From Clostridium sp. (GTDB lineage Bacteria; Bacillota; Clostridia; Lachnospirales; Lachnospiraceae), in assembly GCA_016302185.1 (NCBI GenBank), contig JAEDOC010000018.1:1-24243 (forward strand): 24,243 bases of DNA, read 5' to 3'. How positions within the stretch are numbered: the stretch's first letter is position 1; every line of letters begins with the position of its first letter. A model generated the notes under the pieces. The model was not told the origin of the DNA, did no database searches, and saw only the letters and a list, made by a program, of their open reading frames with translations. Of the stretch, positions 15,766 to 24,127 are shown in pieces. A program made the translations under genes and the position numbers.

Positions 15766-17205
15766 TTATGGCTGATTCTGACGGAAATCCACCAGAATCT
15801 CCTCCACAATCCGGGAAAGCGCTTTCCCATCCGTCGCCACGCTGACATGGCTGGCTTCCCGGTACAGCGGATCCCGCAGAGAAAGAAGCTCCTCCACCCG
15901 TTCCCGCACGTTCGTGCCGGCCAAAAGCGGTCTTGTGGTATCCCCCTTCAGACGCGTAAGCACGGTATCCGGAGTGATGGTCAGGTAAACCACGCGTCCC
16001 AGCTGCTTTAACAGCTCCCGGTTTTCCTCCCGCATGGGAAGCCCTCCGCCCACGGAATATACCGTGGCCTTCTTCGGCTTTCCTGCGGCTCTCTTCTCTT
16101 CTTTTTCCTGCAAAAGCTGCCGCAGGAGTCCGGTCTCCATCCGGCGGAAGGTTTCTTCACCATCTTCCGAGAAAATCGCTTTGACTTCCTTTCCGGCCTT
16201 TTTCTCAATCATCTGGTCCGTATCAGCAAATGCCATCCCGGCTGACTTTGCCAGAGCCTGTCCCACCGTCGTTTTTCCTGCTCCCATAAATCCGATCAGA
16301 ATGATATCTCCGCTATTTTTTTTTTCTTCCGAAGCAGCGGCTCCGATTCCCAGCCGCCGCTGCAGCAGCTCTCTGGCAGCCGCGATAGCATCTTCCTTTA
16401 CCTTTACCTGCGGATTCCACAGCTCATAGGAAATCACCCCCTGATAGAGAAGCATGTTTAAGCCGTTTACTGCCCTGCCTCCCGCTTTTTTCACCAGACG
16501 CATGAATTTCGTCTCCGCCGGTGTATAGATACAGTCATAGGCTTCCGAAATCTTCCGGTAAAATGCCGCATCCTCAACCGGCGCCGCATCCACCCTGGGA
16601 TGCATTCCCACATTGGTGCACTGAATGGCAAAATATCCGTCTCCCGGAATGGATTCATACTCTGTCAGCGCCAGCGGCTTTACCACCCCGCGGCCGGACA
16701 GCCGGTTCACCCATGCGGCCAGCGCCTCCGCTTTCTCCACGCTTCGGTTTAGCAGATAGATCACACCGGCACCTTCTTTTGCCAGCATATAGGCAGCTGC
16801 CTTGGCTGCTCCTCCGGCGCCGATCAGAATACAGGCTCTTCCTTCCATCCGGATTTTCTCTTCTTTCACCGCCCGGGTCAGTCCCGGTACATCCGTATTA
16901 TATCCCTTAAAACCGCCTTCCACACGCACCAGCGTATTGACCGCACCGATATCGGCTGCGGTCTGATCAATCTCCACTAAATATTTCATTACTGCCTGCT
17001 TGTGCGGAACAGTCACATTTAAACCAAGCAGATTCAGGGCATACGCACCCTTTATTGCCTCCTCCAGCTGCTCTTCCTTCACTTTAAACGGAACATAGGC
17101 CAGATTCACACCGGTCCGCTCCGCATACAGGTTCTGCAGCAGCGGAGACAGACTGTGCTCCACCGGATTGGCAATCACTCCGCAGACTCTTGTCTTTCCA
17201 TCCAT
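15766..17205 (-). CDS. Bifunctional shikimate dehydrogenase / shikimate kinase (AroE-AroK fusion)
   Basis: Two consecutive steps toward chorismate are fused in one 479-aa protein. AroE part (about 1-285): SLSP (18-21), NVTVPHK with catalytic Lys69, NTD with Asp105, and the NADP-binding GAGGAAKA (129-136). AroK part (about 300-479): P-loop GFMGAGKTT (305-313), the Asp328-x-Asp330 pair, Arg354, GGGLP (386-390), the lid arginine in RPLL and the final RDPLY (444-448). A short linker at 285-300 joins them. All listed catalytic positions are intact, so both activities are expected. ATG 17205 has AAGGAGA ten bases upstream, 20 bases after yqeG. Other shikimate genes are not nearby. It belongs to the nrdR-yqeG group. 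Fusions of these genes occur in some clostridia. Confidence 0.93.
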   Translation of the reverse strand: MDGKTRVCGVIANPVEHSLSPLLQNLYAERTGVNLAYVPFKVKEEQLEEAIKGAYALNLLGLNVTVPHKQAVMKYLVEIDQTAADIGAVNTLVRVEGGFKGYNTDVPGLTRAVKEEKIRMEGRACILIGAGGAAKAAAYMLAKEGAGVIYLLNRSVEKAEALAAWVNRLSGRGVVKPLALTEYESIPGDGYFAIQCTNVGMHPRVDAAPVEDAAFYRKISEAYDCIYTPAETKFMRLVKKAGGRAVNGLNMLLYQGVISYELWNPQVKVKEDAIAAARELLQRRLGIGAAASEEKKNSGDIILIGFMGAGKTTVGQALAKSAGMAFADTDQMIEKKAGKEVKAIFSEDGEETFRRMETGLLRQLLQEKEEKRAAGKPKKATVYSVGGGLPMREENRELLKQLGRVVYLTITPDTVLTRLKGDTTRPLLAGTNVRERVEELLSLRDPLYREASHVSVATDGKALSRIVEEILVDFRQNQP

Positions 17206-17225
17206 TCTCTTTCGTCTCCTTCTTC

Positions 17226-17738
17226 CTAAGCCTGCTTCCCTTTCGAACGGCTTCGCTTATAAAACCACAGCACAATCCATTCCAGGCGGCGTTTTATCAC
17301 AATCTGAATCTCTTCCTTCGGATGAATTGGCTTCACCAGAATTGTATCGATTCCCGCCCGGTTGGCACCATACACATCGGTAAACAGCTGATCGCCCACA
17401 AACAGAGTGGAGCGCTCCGTTGTTTCCATCTTCGCCATTGCCTTCCGGTATCCGGCCCTGGCCGGTTTTCCCGCCTTATACAGATATTCCGAATTTACCT
17501 GCGATGCAAAGGTAGCCACTCTCGGCTTCTTGTTGTTCGACAGCAGGCAGGTATGAAATCCCGCCCGGTGCAGTCGTTCAAACAGCGCAATCGCCCTCTC
17601 ATCCGCCGGCGCTCCGTGAGGAACCAGGGTATTATCGATGTCAAAAATAATCCCCCGCACCCCTTTTTTATAGTATTCCTCATAGGGAATCTCATAGGCC
17701 GAATCCAGATATTCCTTCGGATAAAAGGAGGAAAGCAT
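17226..17738 (-). CDS. yqeG: YqeG-family HAD IIIA phosphatase
   Basis: This 170-aa haloacid dehalogenase phosphatase matches YqeG over its full length. Motif I is DIDNT (residues 33-37, after RGIIF), motif II is SNN, the motif III lysine is in GKPARAGYRKA, and motif IV is GDQLFTD. The N-terminus (FYPKEYLDSAYEI) is the usual YqeG opening. The physiological substrate is unknown; in many Firmicutes the gene travels with ribosome-assembly and shikimate genes, and here aroE/aroK follows after 20 bases. The start is ATG 17738, only five bases after the nrdR stop, with GAGG very close, so translation is probably coupled to nrdR. Confidence 0.92.
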   Translation of the reverse strand: MLSSFYPKEYLDSAYEIPYEEYYKKGVRGIIFDIDNTLVPHGAPADERAIALFERLHRAGFHTCLLSNNKKPRVATFASQVNSEYLYKAGKPARAGYRKAMAKMETTERSTLFVGDQLFTDVYGANRAGIDTILVKPIHPKEEIQIVIKRRLEWIVLWFYKRSRSKGKQA

Positions 17739-17743
17739 TCCTC

Positions 17744-18223
17744 TTATTTCTTCCCCGCTTTCTGGCCGGGCTTATTCTTTAAAATCTTGCCCAACTCTTC
17801 CATAAAGGTATTGACATCTTTAAACTCCCGGTACACCGAAGCGAACCGGACATAGGCTACCTCATCCAGATCCTTTAGCTTGTCCATCACCAGTTCTCCG
17901 ATGACAGAGGTCGGTACCTCCCTCTCCTCTTTATTGAAAATGATATTTTCAATCTCATCAATCAGAGCCCCTATCTGCTGTGGGGACACCGGGCGCTTAT
18001 GGCAGGAATGAAGCACACCTGCCTCAATCTTGGCCCGATCGTAGACTTCTCTGGTATTATCCTTCTTTATTACCATCAGCGGAATGGTTTCCAGCTTCTC
18101 ATAGGTGGTAAAACGCTTTCCGCACTGTTCACACTGGCGCCGCCGCCGGATAGAGCTGTTATCATCGGCAGGTCGGGAATCAATTACTTTGGTATCAGCT
18201 GCATTGCAAAATGGGCATTTCAA
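17744..18223 (-). CDS. nrdR: Transcriptional repressor NrdR
   Basis: NrdR represses ribonucleotide reductase genes in response to ATP/dATP. The 159-aa protein has the zinc ribbon Cys3, Cys6, Cys31 and Cys34, then an ATP-cone domain (about 48-138) beginning with IPLMVIKKDNTRE. I choose TTG 18223: the sequence then begins MKCPFC as in the family, and AGGAGG lies eight bases upstream. A TTG at 18244 in the same frame would put that ribosome site inside the gene. No ribonucleotide reductase gene is near, so regulation is in trans. It is first in a group with yqeG and aroE/aroK. Confidence 0.95.
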   Translation of the reverse strand: MKCPFCNAADTKVIDSRPADDNSSIRRRRQCEQCGKRFTTYEKLETIPLMVIKKDNTREVYDRAKIEAGVLHSCHKRPVSPQQIGALIDEIENIIFNKEEREVPTSVIGELVMDKLKDLDEVAYVRFASVYREFKDVNTFMEELGKILKNKPGQKAGKK

Positions 18224-18256
18224 CGTGGTGTCCTCCTGTCTCAATCACTTTTGTCT

Positions 18257-18285
18257 ATTTTATCGCAGGGCCGGTTCTTATGCAA
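18257..18285 (-). promoter_or_regulatory. Probable promoter of nrdR group
   Basis: On the minus strand TTGCAT (18280-18285) and TAAAAT (18257-18262) have a 17-base spacer. The -10 is about 34 bases upstream of the TTG start of nrdR. The -35 matches only partly. Confidence 0.5.
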
Positions 18286-18311
18286 GCAAAAGACTGCCTT
18301 TTTTCTTTTTC

Positions 18312-18560
18312 CTAACCCTCTTTTCTTTCGGGAAGCTCCACCAGAATGATGTCATCACCCACCTGACAGATGTCACAGAATGGAATAATAAACTCCTTCT
18401 CACGGCCTAAAAATCCCCAGACACAACCCGGCCCCGGAACAATAATCGCCAGCAGCTTTCCCGTCTTCATATCGAAATCAATATCTCCCACGAAACCAAG
18501 ACGCCTGCAGTCTTTCACATTAATGACTTCCTTCTGTTTCAACTCACAAAATCGCACCAT
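18312..18560 (-). CDS. YlmC/YmxH-family sporulation protein (PRC-barrel)
   Basis: This 82-aa, single PRC-barrel-like protein matches the small YlmC/YmxH family, which is restricted to endospore formers. Typical segments are ELKQKEVINV, GFVGDIDFD and AIIVPGPG, ending with EFIIPFCDICQVGDDIILVE. Its molecular function is unknown. ATG 18560 has GGGAG close by, about three bases away; the next codon GTG (18557) would give a better distance. The gene stands between the pepV terminator and the nrdR promoter, so it is probably transcribed alone. CATAGAAT at 18588-18595 resembles the -10 of mother-cell sigma-E, without a clear -35. Confidence 0.88.
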   Translation of the reverse strand: MVRFCELKQKEVINVKDCRRLGFVGDIDFDMKTGKLLAIIVPGPGCVWGFLGREKEFIIPFCDICQVGDDIILVELPERKEG

Positions 18561-18621
18561 ACTCTCCCGGCAGAACCTGTTATTGCTATTCTATGCAAAA
18601 GGAATGAAAAAACTGCATCTG

Positions 18622-18651
18622 AAAACCCCCGTTCGCTTTGAACAGGGGCTT
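18622..18651 (-). terminator. Terminator of prfC-yqeY-pepV
   Basis: On the minus strand AGCCCCTGTTC (18650-18640) pairs with GAACGGGGG (18634-18626) with one mismatch or bulge around a 5-nt loop, then TTTT follows. It lies 33 bases after the pepV stop. Confidence 0.65.
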
Positions 18652-18683
18652 GAGAATGTCTATCTATTTATTTAAATTTGCTC

Positions 18684-20087
18684 TTATTTACACAGATCCG
18701 CGATCACCTGCGCAAAGATCTTCGCACTGACTACCAGTTCGTCGATCACCGCAAACTCATCCGCGCCGTGCATCCGGTTGTCTGTCTCCGGCATGGAAGC
18801 ACCGAATGCTACACCGTTCTTCAAATCATGCACATAAGTGCCGCCGCCGGTATATTCACAGTAGCCTTCTCTTCCGGTATAGCTTTCGTAGGCTGCAAGC
18901 AATGTCTTCACAAACATGGAATCCCCATCCACATGATGCGGCGGAGTCATGGTCTTGTTCTCCAGCGTCATGCCGCAGTCCGCCAGCTTTGCCCGGATCG
19001 GCTCTACCACATTGGAGTCATTGCCGCAGATGGGACAGCGGCTGTCAAAGGAAGCATCCAGACTCTCCCCATCCATCTCCAGCAGGGAGAAGGTAAGGGT
19101 CAGTGCACCGGAAATCTCATCCTCCATGGCAACGCCCAGAGCTGTTCCTTCCGTATCATTCCACGGGAACAACTCCACCAGATGATGAATCGCTTTGGTC
19201 TGCTCACACTCTGCAAACGGAAGACGATCCAGAAGAAGCAGTAATGCTGCAATCGCATTCTTTCCTTCTGCCGGAGTGGAAGCATGCGCACCGGCACCCT
19301 CTGCTGTCAGCTGCAGGGTTTCATTCATTCCCTGAATCTCAAAGGTTACTCCGGTCTCCTCCGTCACCTTTTCTCCCGTCTCACGGACCAGATTATCATC
19401 CAGTCCCTCGATGGTGGCGTAGGCCTTGCCCGGAACCACATTGATCTTGGTGCCGCCCTTAACAGACAGAATCCGCGGCAGAGCCTCAGAAGCTTCAAAG
19501 GATGCGGTAAAATGCCCCGGCAGGCGGCCTTTTTCAATATTCACTACCGGGAAAGAACCATCCGGAGAGAAGGTCATCGGTGCTTCCGCCTCTTCCGCAT
19601 AGTAATGGGCAATATCAGAGCTTCCGCACTCTTCATCCGTACCCAGAATCAGACGCACGTTTTTCGAAACCGGGATACCCAGCTCCTTCACCGCACGCAT
19701 GGCATAAAGGGCGGCAATCGCCGGTCCCTTGTCATCCGCCGTTCCGCGTCCGTACAGCCTGCCGTCCTTCTCCACCGGCTCAAAGGGCTCTGTAACGGTC
19801 CAGCCCTCTCCGGCCGGAACCACATCCAGATGAGCCAGAATATCCAGAGCTCTCTCCCCGTCATTTAAATCAGCCGTTCCCACATAGTTATCGTAATTAT
19901 TGATGGTAAACCCGTACTGCTCCGCCATGGACAGGGCAGCGGACAGAGCCCGGCTGGGACCCTCTCCGTACGGTTTTCCCTTCTGATAGGAGGATCTCTC
20001 ACTGTTGATTCTGCAGAGCGTACAGATATCCTCAATCATCTCCTGTTTATGTGCATCAATATATGCTTCAATCTTTTTCTTATACAT
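18684..20087 (-). CDS. pepV: PepV-type dipeptidase (M20 family)
   Basis: This 467-aa cytosolic two-metal aminopeptidase-like enzyme hydrolyses dipeptides, ending peptide use. Metal and catalytic residues match PepV with one position offset: His86 and Asp88 (AHLDVVPAG), bridging Asp118 (ADDKG), Glu152-Glu153 (TDEEC), Asp176 (SPDG) and the late His440 (MHGADE). The lid domain occupies the middle. All are present, so activity is expected. ATG 20087 has AAGGAG ten bases upstream and follows yqeY by 24 bases. Release-factor and tRNA-editing-like neighbours suggest a general housekeeping operon. Confidence 0.93.
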   Translation of the reverse strand: MYKKKIEAYIDAHKQEMIEDICTLCRINSERSSYQKGKPYGEGPSRALSAALSMAEQYGFTINNYDNYVGTADLNDGERALDILAHLDVVPAGEGWTVTEPFEPVEKDGRLYGRGTADDKGPAIAALYAMRAVKELGIPVSKNVRLILGTDEECGSSDIAHYYAEEAEAPMTFSPDGSFPVVNIEKGRLPGHFTASFEASEALPRILSVKGGTKINVVPGKAYATIEGLDDNLVRETGEKVTEETGVTFEIQGMNETLQLTAEGAGAHASTPAEGKNAIAALLLLLDRLPFAECEQTKAIHHLVELFPWNDTEGTALGVAMEDEISGALTLTFSLLEMDGESLDASFDSRCPICGNDSNVVEPIRAKLADCGMTLENKTMTPPHHVDGDSMFVKTLLAAYESYTGREGYCEYTGGGTYVHDLKNGVAFGASMPETDNRMHGADEFAVIDELVVSAKIFAQVIADLCK

Positions 20088-20111
20088 GGTGCCTATGCTC
20101 CTTTCCGTTTC

Positions 20112-20558
20112 TTATTTCAGCATTCCTGCCAGAACCTGATTCACCAGCTTACCGTCAGCCTTGCCCTTTACCTTCGGCATCAGAACCTTCATAATCTTTC
20201 CCTTATCTGACGGCTTCGGTGCTTCGATTCCCAGCTCTGCCAGAACATTCCGAATCACTTCCGAAATCTGTTCCTCCGTTAAATCCTCCGGCGCAAATTC
20301 TTTAAAAACTGCCAGACGGGCTGCTGCCTCCGCTCTGATATCTTCCCGGTCAGCCGGAGCCAGATCGTAGGTTTCCTTCGTCTGCTTAATCTCTTTCTTC
20401 ACAACAGCGTCAGCCTCTTCCTCGGTCAGCGGCTCTCTCTTATCAATCTCCGCATTCTTTAATGCAGAGAGAAGCATGGACAGGGAATCCTTTCTTGCCT
20501 TATCCTTTGCCTTCATCGCTTCCACCATGGCTGCACGTACAACATCTGTTCTGCTCAT
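20112..20558 (-). CDS. yqeY: GatB/YqeY-domain protein
   Basis: This 148-aa protein consists of the YqeY domain, related to the tail of the GatB subunit of tRNA amidotransferase. Typical segments are SLSMLLSALKNAEID near the start, the acidic helix LTEEEADAVVKKEIKQ, and the C-terminal GKIMKVLMPKVKGKADGKLVNQ. A role with tRNA is assumed from the domain, not shown. ATG 20558 has AGGAGG seven bases upstream. It lies 60 bases after prfC and 24 before pepV. Confidence 0.92.
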   Translation of the reverse strand: MSRTDVVRAAMVEAMKAKDKARKDSLSMLLSALKNAEIDKREPLTEEEADAVVKKEIKQTKETYDLAPADREDIRAEAAARLAVFKEFAPEDLTEEQISEVIRNVLAELGIEAPKPSDKGKIMKVLMPKVKGKADGKLVNQVLAGMLK

Positions 20559-20618
20559 CCTTTTTACCTCCTGCTCCGATTTCTATCTTCTGAATTTACA
20601 CTGGTTTCAGAACTTCTG

Positions 20619-22214
20619 TTAATTATTTCTTCCAAATTCACTCAGCTTCAGCTTTGGATTCCGATCCAGCACCATGCCCACACTCCAGCTGTTGATAAAG
20701 AGCAGCAGCGCATTGTCCTTCAGATCCTTGATCCGCTTCATATCGGATGTGCCCTGAATCTTTGCCACATCCACTTCATCCTGATTCTCTACCCAACGGA
20801 TATATTCATACGGAAGCTTATCCAGCTTCACCTCTACATTATATTCGCTCTGGAGGCGGTAGGTCAGCACCTCAAACTGAAGTTCACCGACAACGCCGAC
20901 AATAATCTCTTCCATGCCGGTATTGAATTCCTGGAAAATCTGGATCGCGCCTTCCTGCGCAATCTGGCTGATACCTTTGATAAACTGCTTCCGTTTCATC
21001 GTGTCGATCTGGCGCACTCTTGCAAAATGCTCCGGCGCAAAGGTGGGAATACCCTCAAACTCAATCTTCTCACTTCCGGTACAGATGGTATCGCCGATGG
21101 AGAAAATACCCGGATCGAACACACCGATGATATCTCCTGCATAGGCCTCTTCCACAATCTTCCGATCCTGGGCCATCATCTGCTGCGGCTGGGACAGGCG
21201 AATCTTTCTTCCACCCTGTACATGGTTTACCTCCATGCCCGCTTCAAACTTGCCGGAGCAGATACGCATGAACGCGATACGATCGCGGTGCGCCTTATTC
21301 ATATTTGCCTGAATCTTAAAGACAAAGGCACTGAAATTCTTGTCAAAGGGATCAACCAGGCCGGTGGTAGTCTTTCTCGGCAGCGGAGAAGTGGTCATCT
21401 GAAGGAAATGCTCCAAAAAGGTCTCCACACCAAAATTGGTCAGCGCAGAACCAAAGAATGCCGGAGACAGCTTTCCCTGGCTGACCAGATCCATATCAAA
21501 CTCATCACTGGCACCATCCAGAAGCTCAATGTCATCCAGAAGCTGCTGATGATAATCCTGTCCAATCACCTCATCCACCCGGGAACTGTCCAGATCGAAG
21601 GTCTCGGAAGCGACCTCCTTCTGGCCTCCCATAGCTGCCGTAAAGGTGGTAATCTGCTTCGTGTTCCGATCATAGACACCCTTAAAGCTCTTTCCACAGC
21701 CGATGGGCCAGTTGATGGGACAGGTACGGATGCCCAGTACGCTCTCAATCTCATCCATCAGCTCAAAGGGATCTCTGGCCTCACGGTCCATCTTATTAAT
21801 AAAGGTAAAAATCGGAATATTGCGCAGCAGACAAACCTTAAACAGCTTAATGGTCTGCGCCTCCACACCCTTGGATGCGTCAATCACCATCACGGCGGAA
21901 TCGGCTGCCATCAGAGTACGGTACGTATCCTCCGAGAAATCCTGATGTCCCGGGGTATCCAGAATATTAATGCAGTATCCCTCATAATTAAACTGAAGCA
22001 CAGAAGAGGTGACAGAGATACCTCTCTCCTTCTCAATCTCCATCCAGTCAGAAACGGCATGCTTGGCTGCCTTTCGCCCCTTCACCGTACCGGCCAGATT
22101 GATCGCTCCGCCGTAGAGCAGGAACTTCTCCGTTAACGTGGTCTTACCGGCATCCGGGTGGGAAATAATGGCGAAAGTACGCCGCTTCTTAATCTGTTCT
22201 GCTGTATTTTCCAA
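20619..22214 (-). CDS. prfC: Peptide chain release factor 3
   Basis: RF3 is the GTPase that recycles RF1/RF2 from the ribosome after termination. GTP motifs are intact: G1 SHPDAGKTT (18-26), G3 DTPGHQ, G4 NKMD; the switch I region contains ERGISVTSS. The protein is 531 aa from the chosen start, near the usual 529. I place the start at TTG 22214, because GGAGGA lies seven bases upstream; an earlier in-frame TTG at 22229 would have that site directly behind it. The gene heads the prfC-yqeY-pepV group and has a good promoter about 60 bases upstream. Confidence 0.95.
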   Translation of the reverse strand: MENTAEQIKKRRTFAIISHPDAGKTTLTEKFLLYGGAINLAGTVKGRKAAKHAVSDWMEIEKERGISVTSSVLQFNYEGYCINILDTPGHQDFSEDTYRTLMAADSAVMVIDASKGVEAQTIKLFKVCLLRNIPIFTFINKMDREARDPFELMDEIESVLGIRTCPINWPIGCGKSFKGVYDRNTKQITTFTAAMGGQKEVASETFDLDSSRVDEVIGQDYHQQLLDDIELLDGASDEFDMDLVSQGKLSPAFFGSALTNFGVETFLEHFLQMTTSPLPRKTTTGLVDPFDKNFSAFVFKIQANMNKAHRDRIAFMRICSGKFEAGMEVNHVQGGRKIRLSQPQQMMAQDRKIVEEAYAGDIIGVFDPGIFSIGDTICTGSEKIEFEGIPTFAPEHFARVRQIDTMKRKQFIKGISQIAQEGAIQIFQEFNTGMEEIIVGVVGELQFEVLTYRLQSEYNVEVKLDKLPYEYIRWVENQDEVDVAKIQGTSDMKRIKDLKDNALLLFINSWSVGMVLDRNPKLKLSEFGRNN

Positions 22215-22274
22215 GAGTGTTTCCTCCAAACTGATAATAGTCTAAAAATCAATATTGCACAAAATAACTATTTT

Positions 22275-22303
22275 ATTCTAGTATGAAATCCCGGGAAAGT
22301 CAA
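22275..22303 (-). promoter_or_regulatory. Promoter of prfC operon
   Basis: On the minus strand TTGACT (22298-22303) and TAGAAT (22275-22280) have a 17-base spacer, leaving a leader of about 55 bases before the TTG start of prfC. Confidence 0.68.
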
Positions 22304-22348
22304 CAGAAGATCCTGCTTGGCCCATGTTTCAAAAACACTCCCCGGATT

Positions 22349-23176
22349 CTACCGTTCGGAAAGCCAGCGCTCTGCCAGCCGAATCCACTCCTGACAGGCA
22401 GGAATCACATAGGTCCCTCTTCCGTCATCCTCAACCTTATCCGTCTCCTCATTGGCGAGAGCCAGTCCGTGCCTGCCTTCCGGGAAAAGATGCAGTTCCA
22501 GTCTGACGCCGGCCTGCCGAAGCACCAGCCCATAAAGAAGTGAATTTTCCACCGGAACCGTTCCGTCGGTATACGTATGCCACAAAAAGACCGGAGGTAC
22601 CTGAGGGCCGGCCTGCTTCTCCAGAGACAGATACTCCCACAGAGTTCCCTCCTTCTCCTTTTGTCCTCCCGTCAAATGTTCAAAAGATCTCTGATGACCA
22701 TATTCTCCGGAGGATATCACCGGATAGGAAAGAATCAGTCCATCCGGCCGTACTCTGTCGCCCTGCAAAGCAATTCCTTTCCAGACGAATTCCTGCGGCC
22801 AGAAGGTTCCCAGGGATGCTGCCAGATGACCTCCCGCGGAAAATCCGCAAAGATAGATTCCCTCCGGATCAATCCTCCACTCCCCCGCCTTCTCACGTAG
22901 CAGGGCAACCGCCGCAGCCAGCTGCCGCAGCGCTGTGGGAAATACCGCCGGCGCCACACTGTACTCCAGTACAAAGGCATGGCAGTCCATCGCCAGAAAC
23001 TGAAAGGCCACCGGCTCCGCCTCCCGACTGGAGCAAAACTCATATCCGCCGCCCGGACAGACAATCACTGCCTTCCTTACCGCATCCGGTTTTCCCTGTG
23101 TATTCTCCTTCCGCATACAAGTAAGCACGGCGCTTTCTGCTCCGTCCGGACAAATCCGAATCTTCTCATATACCAT
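22349..23176 (-). CDS. Alpha/beta hydrolase, acetyl-esterase-like
   Basis: This 275-aa protein has an alpha/beta hydrolase fold. The oxyanion loop is PGGGY (41-45), the nucleophile elbow is GFSAGGH with Ser113, and the acid and base are Asp204 (YTDGTVP) and His236 (GRHGL). This pattern matches cytosolic carbohydrate acetyl-esterase and xylanase-associated esterases of gut clostridia. There is no signal peptide. ATG 23176 has AAGGAG ten bases upstream. It is alone on its strand, divergent from coaX, and not followed by a strong terminator. A general acyl-ester hydrolase is certain enough; the substrate is not. Confidence 0.85.
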   Translation of the reverse strand: MVYEKIRICPDGAESAVLTCMRKENTQGKPDAVRKAVIVCPGGGYEFCSSREAEPVAFQFLAMDCHAFVLEYSVAPAVFPTALRQLAAAVALLREKAGEWRIDPEGIYLCGFSAGGHLAASLGTFWPQEFVWKGIALQGDRVRPDGLILSYPVISSGEYGHQRSFEHLTGGQKEKEGTLWEYLSLEKQAGPQVPPVFLWHTYTDGTVPVENSLLYGLVLRQAGVRLELHLFPEGRHGLALANEETDKVEDDGRGTYVIPACQEWIRLAERWLSER

Positions 23177-23231
23177 AAAATTTTCTCTCCTTTTCCGCTT
23201 CTTATTTCCTCTTCTTTTTCCTCTCTCGTTC

Positions 23232-23260
23232 TTGTCTTTCTTTTTAAAATCATGTATACT
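23232..23260 (+). promoter_or_regulatory. Promoter of coaX
   Basis: TTGTCT (23232-23237) and TATACT (23255-23260) are 17 bases apart. The start would be near 23267, leaving a leader of about 45 bases with AAAGGAG before the ATG. No clear promoter for the divergent esterase is seen in the same gap. Confidence 0.65.
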
Positions 23261-23310
23261 TCTTTTGAAATATCATAACATATCACATCAAAAACATAAA
23301 GGAGCACCGC

Positions 23311-24075
23311 ATGATCTTAGCTGTCGATATCGGAAATACAAACATCGTGATTGGCGTTGTGGACGCAAAAAAAACGTATTTTATTGAGCGTCTGACCACT
23401 ACCATCGGCAAAACCAATCTGGAATACGCCATTACCTTAAAAAGCATTCTGGAAATCTTTCATATAGAACCCCGACAGCTGGAAGGCGCTATTATCTCCT
23501 CTGTCGTTCCCCCACTCAATCGTACCATCATGGAGGCCATCCGCAAGATTACCGGTATCACAGCCAAGCTGGTCGGATCCGGAATGAAAACAGGTCTGAA
23601 CATCCTGATGGACAATCCCCGTTCCGTCGGCAGCGACATGATCGTCAATTCCGTCGGCGCTTTGAATGAACACGAACCGCCTATCATCATCATCGAGATG
23701 GGAACCGCCACGACCATGTCTGTCATCGACAAAGACGGCCGCTACATCGGCGGTGCCATCCTCCCCGGCCTTCGTGTCTCCATGGACACCATGAGCTCCA
23801 GCACCGCACAGCTGCCCCGTATCAGTCTGGACACCCCGAAAAAGGTCATTGGCAAAAACACCATTGACTGCATGCGCAGCGGCATCATCTACGGAAACGC
23901 CGCCATGATCGACGGCATGCTGACCCGCATTGAAACCGAGCTGGGACAAAGTGCCACCATCATCGCTACCGGCGGAATCGCAAAAGTGATCCTTCCCCTG
24001 TGCAGCCACGAGATCATCTATGATGGGGCGCTGCTGATGAAGGGACTGCTGACGCTGTATGAGAAGAATAAATAG
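23311..24075 (+). CDS. coaX: Type III pantothenate kinase
   Basis: This enzyme phosphorylates pantothenate, the first step of coenzyme A synthesis (EC 2.7.1.33). The 254-aa protein has the N-terminal phosphate-binding DIGNTN (6-11), the catalytic Asp109 in GSD, GTATT (131-135), PGL (152-154) and STAQLP (164-169). Length is normal. Two details differ from the common pattern: Met110 follows the catalytic Asp where Arg is frequent, and Glu129 precedes GTATT where Asp is frequent. I believe both occur in related clostridia. ATG 23311 has AAAGGAG six bases upstream. It has its own promoter and terminator. Confidence 0.95.
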   Translation: MILAVDIGNTNIVIGVVDAKKTYFIERLTTTIGKTNLEYAITLKSILEIFHIEPRQLEGAIISSVVPPLNRTIMEAIRKITGITAKLVGSGMKTGLNILMDNPRSVGSDMIVNSVGALNEHEPPIIIIEMGTATTMSVIDKDGRYIGGAILPGLRVSMDTMSSSTAQLPRISLDTPKKVIGKNTIDCMRSGIIYGNAAMIDGMLTRIETELGQSATIIATGGIAKVILPLCSHEIIYDGALLMKGLLTLYEKNK

Positions 24076-24093
24076 AGATATATTGAGTAACCT

Positions 24094-24127
24094 GGAGCGT
24101 CGCGTAAGCCGGCGCTCCTTTGTAATT
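24094..24127 (+). terminator. Terminator of coaX
   Basis: GGAGCGTCG (24094-24102) pairs with CGGCGCTCC (24110-24118) including one G-U pair, with a 7-nt loop, then TTTGTAATT. The T-tract is mediocre. The remaining 116 bases to the right edge show no supported gene. Confidence 0.65.

Noticed and set aside
20608..20618. Small inverted repeat between prfC and yqeY
   Set aside because: The stem is only five base pairs with no T-run, and the genes look co-transcribed.
21027..22136. 369-codon open frame on the plus strand
   Set aside because: It lies wholly opposite prfC, whose GTPase motifs are intact. It has no ribosome site and a His/Leu-rich composition typical of an antisense shadow.
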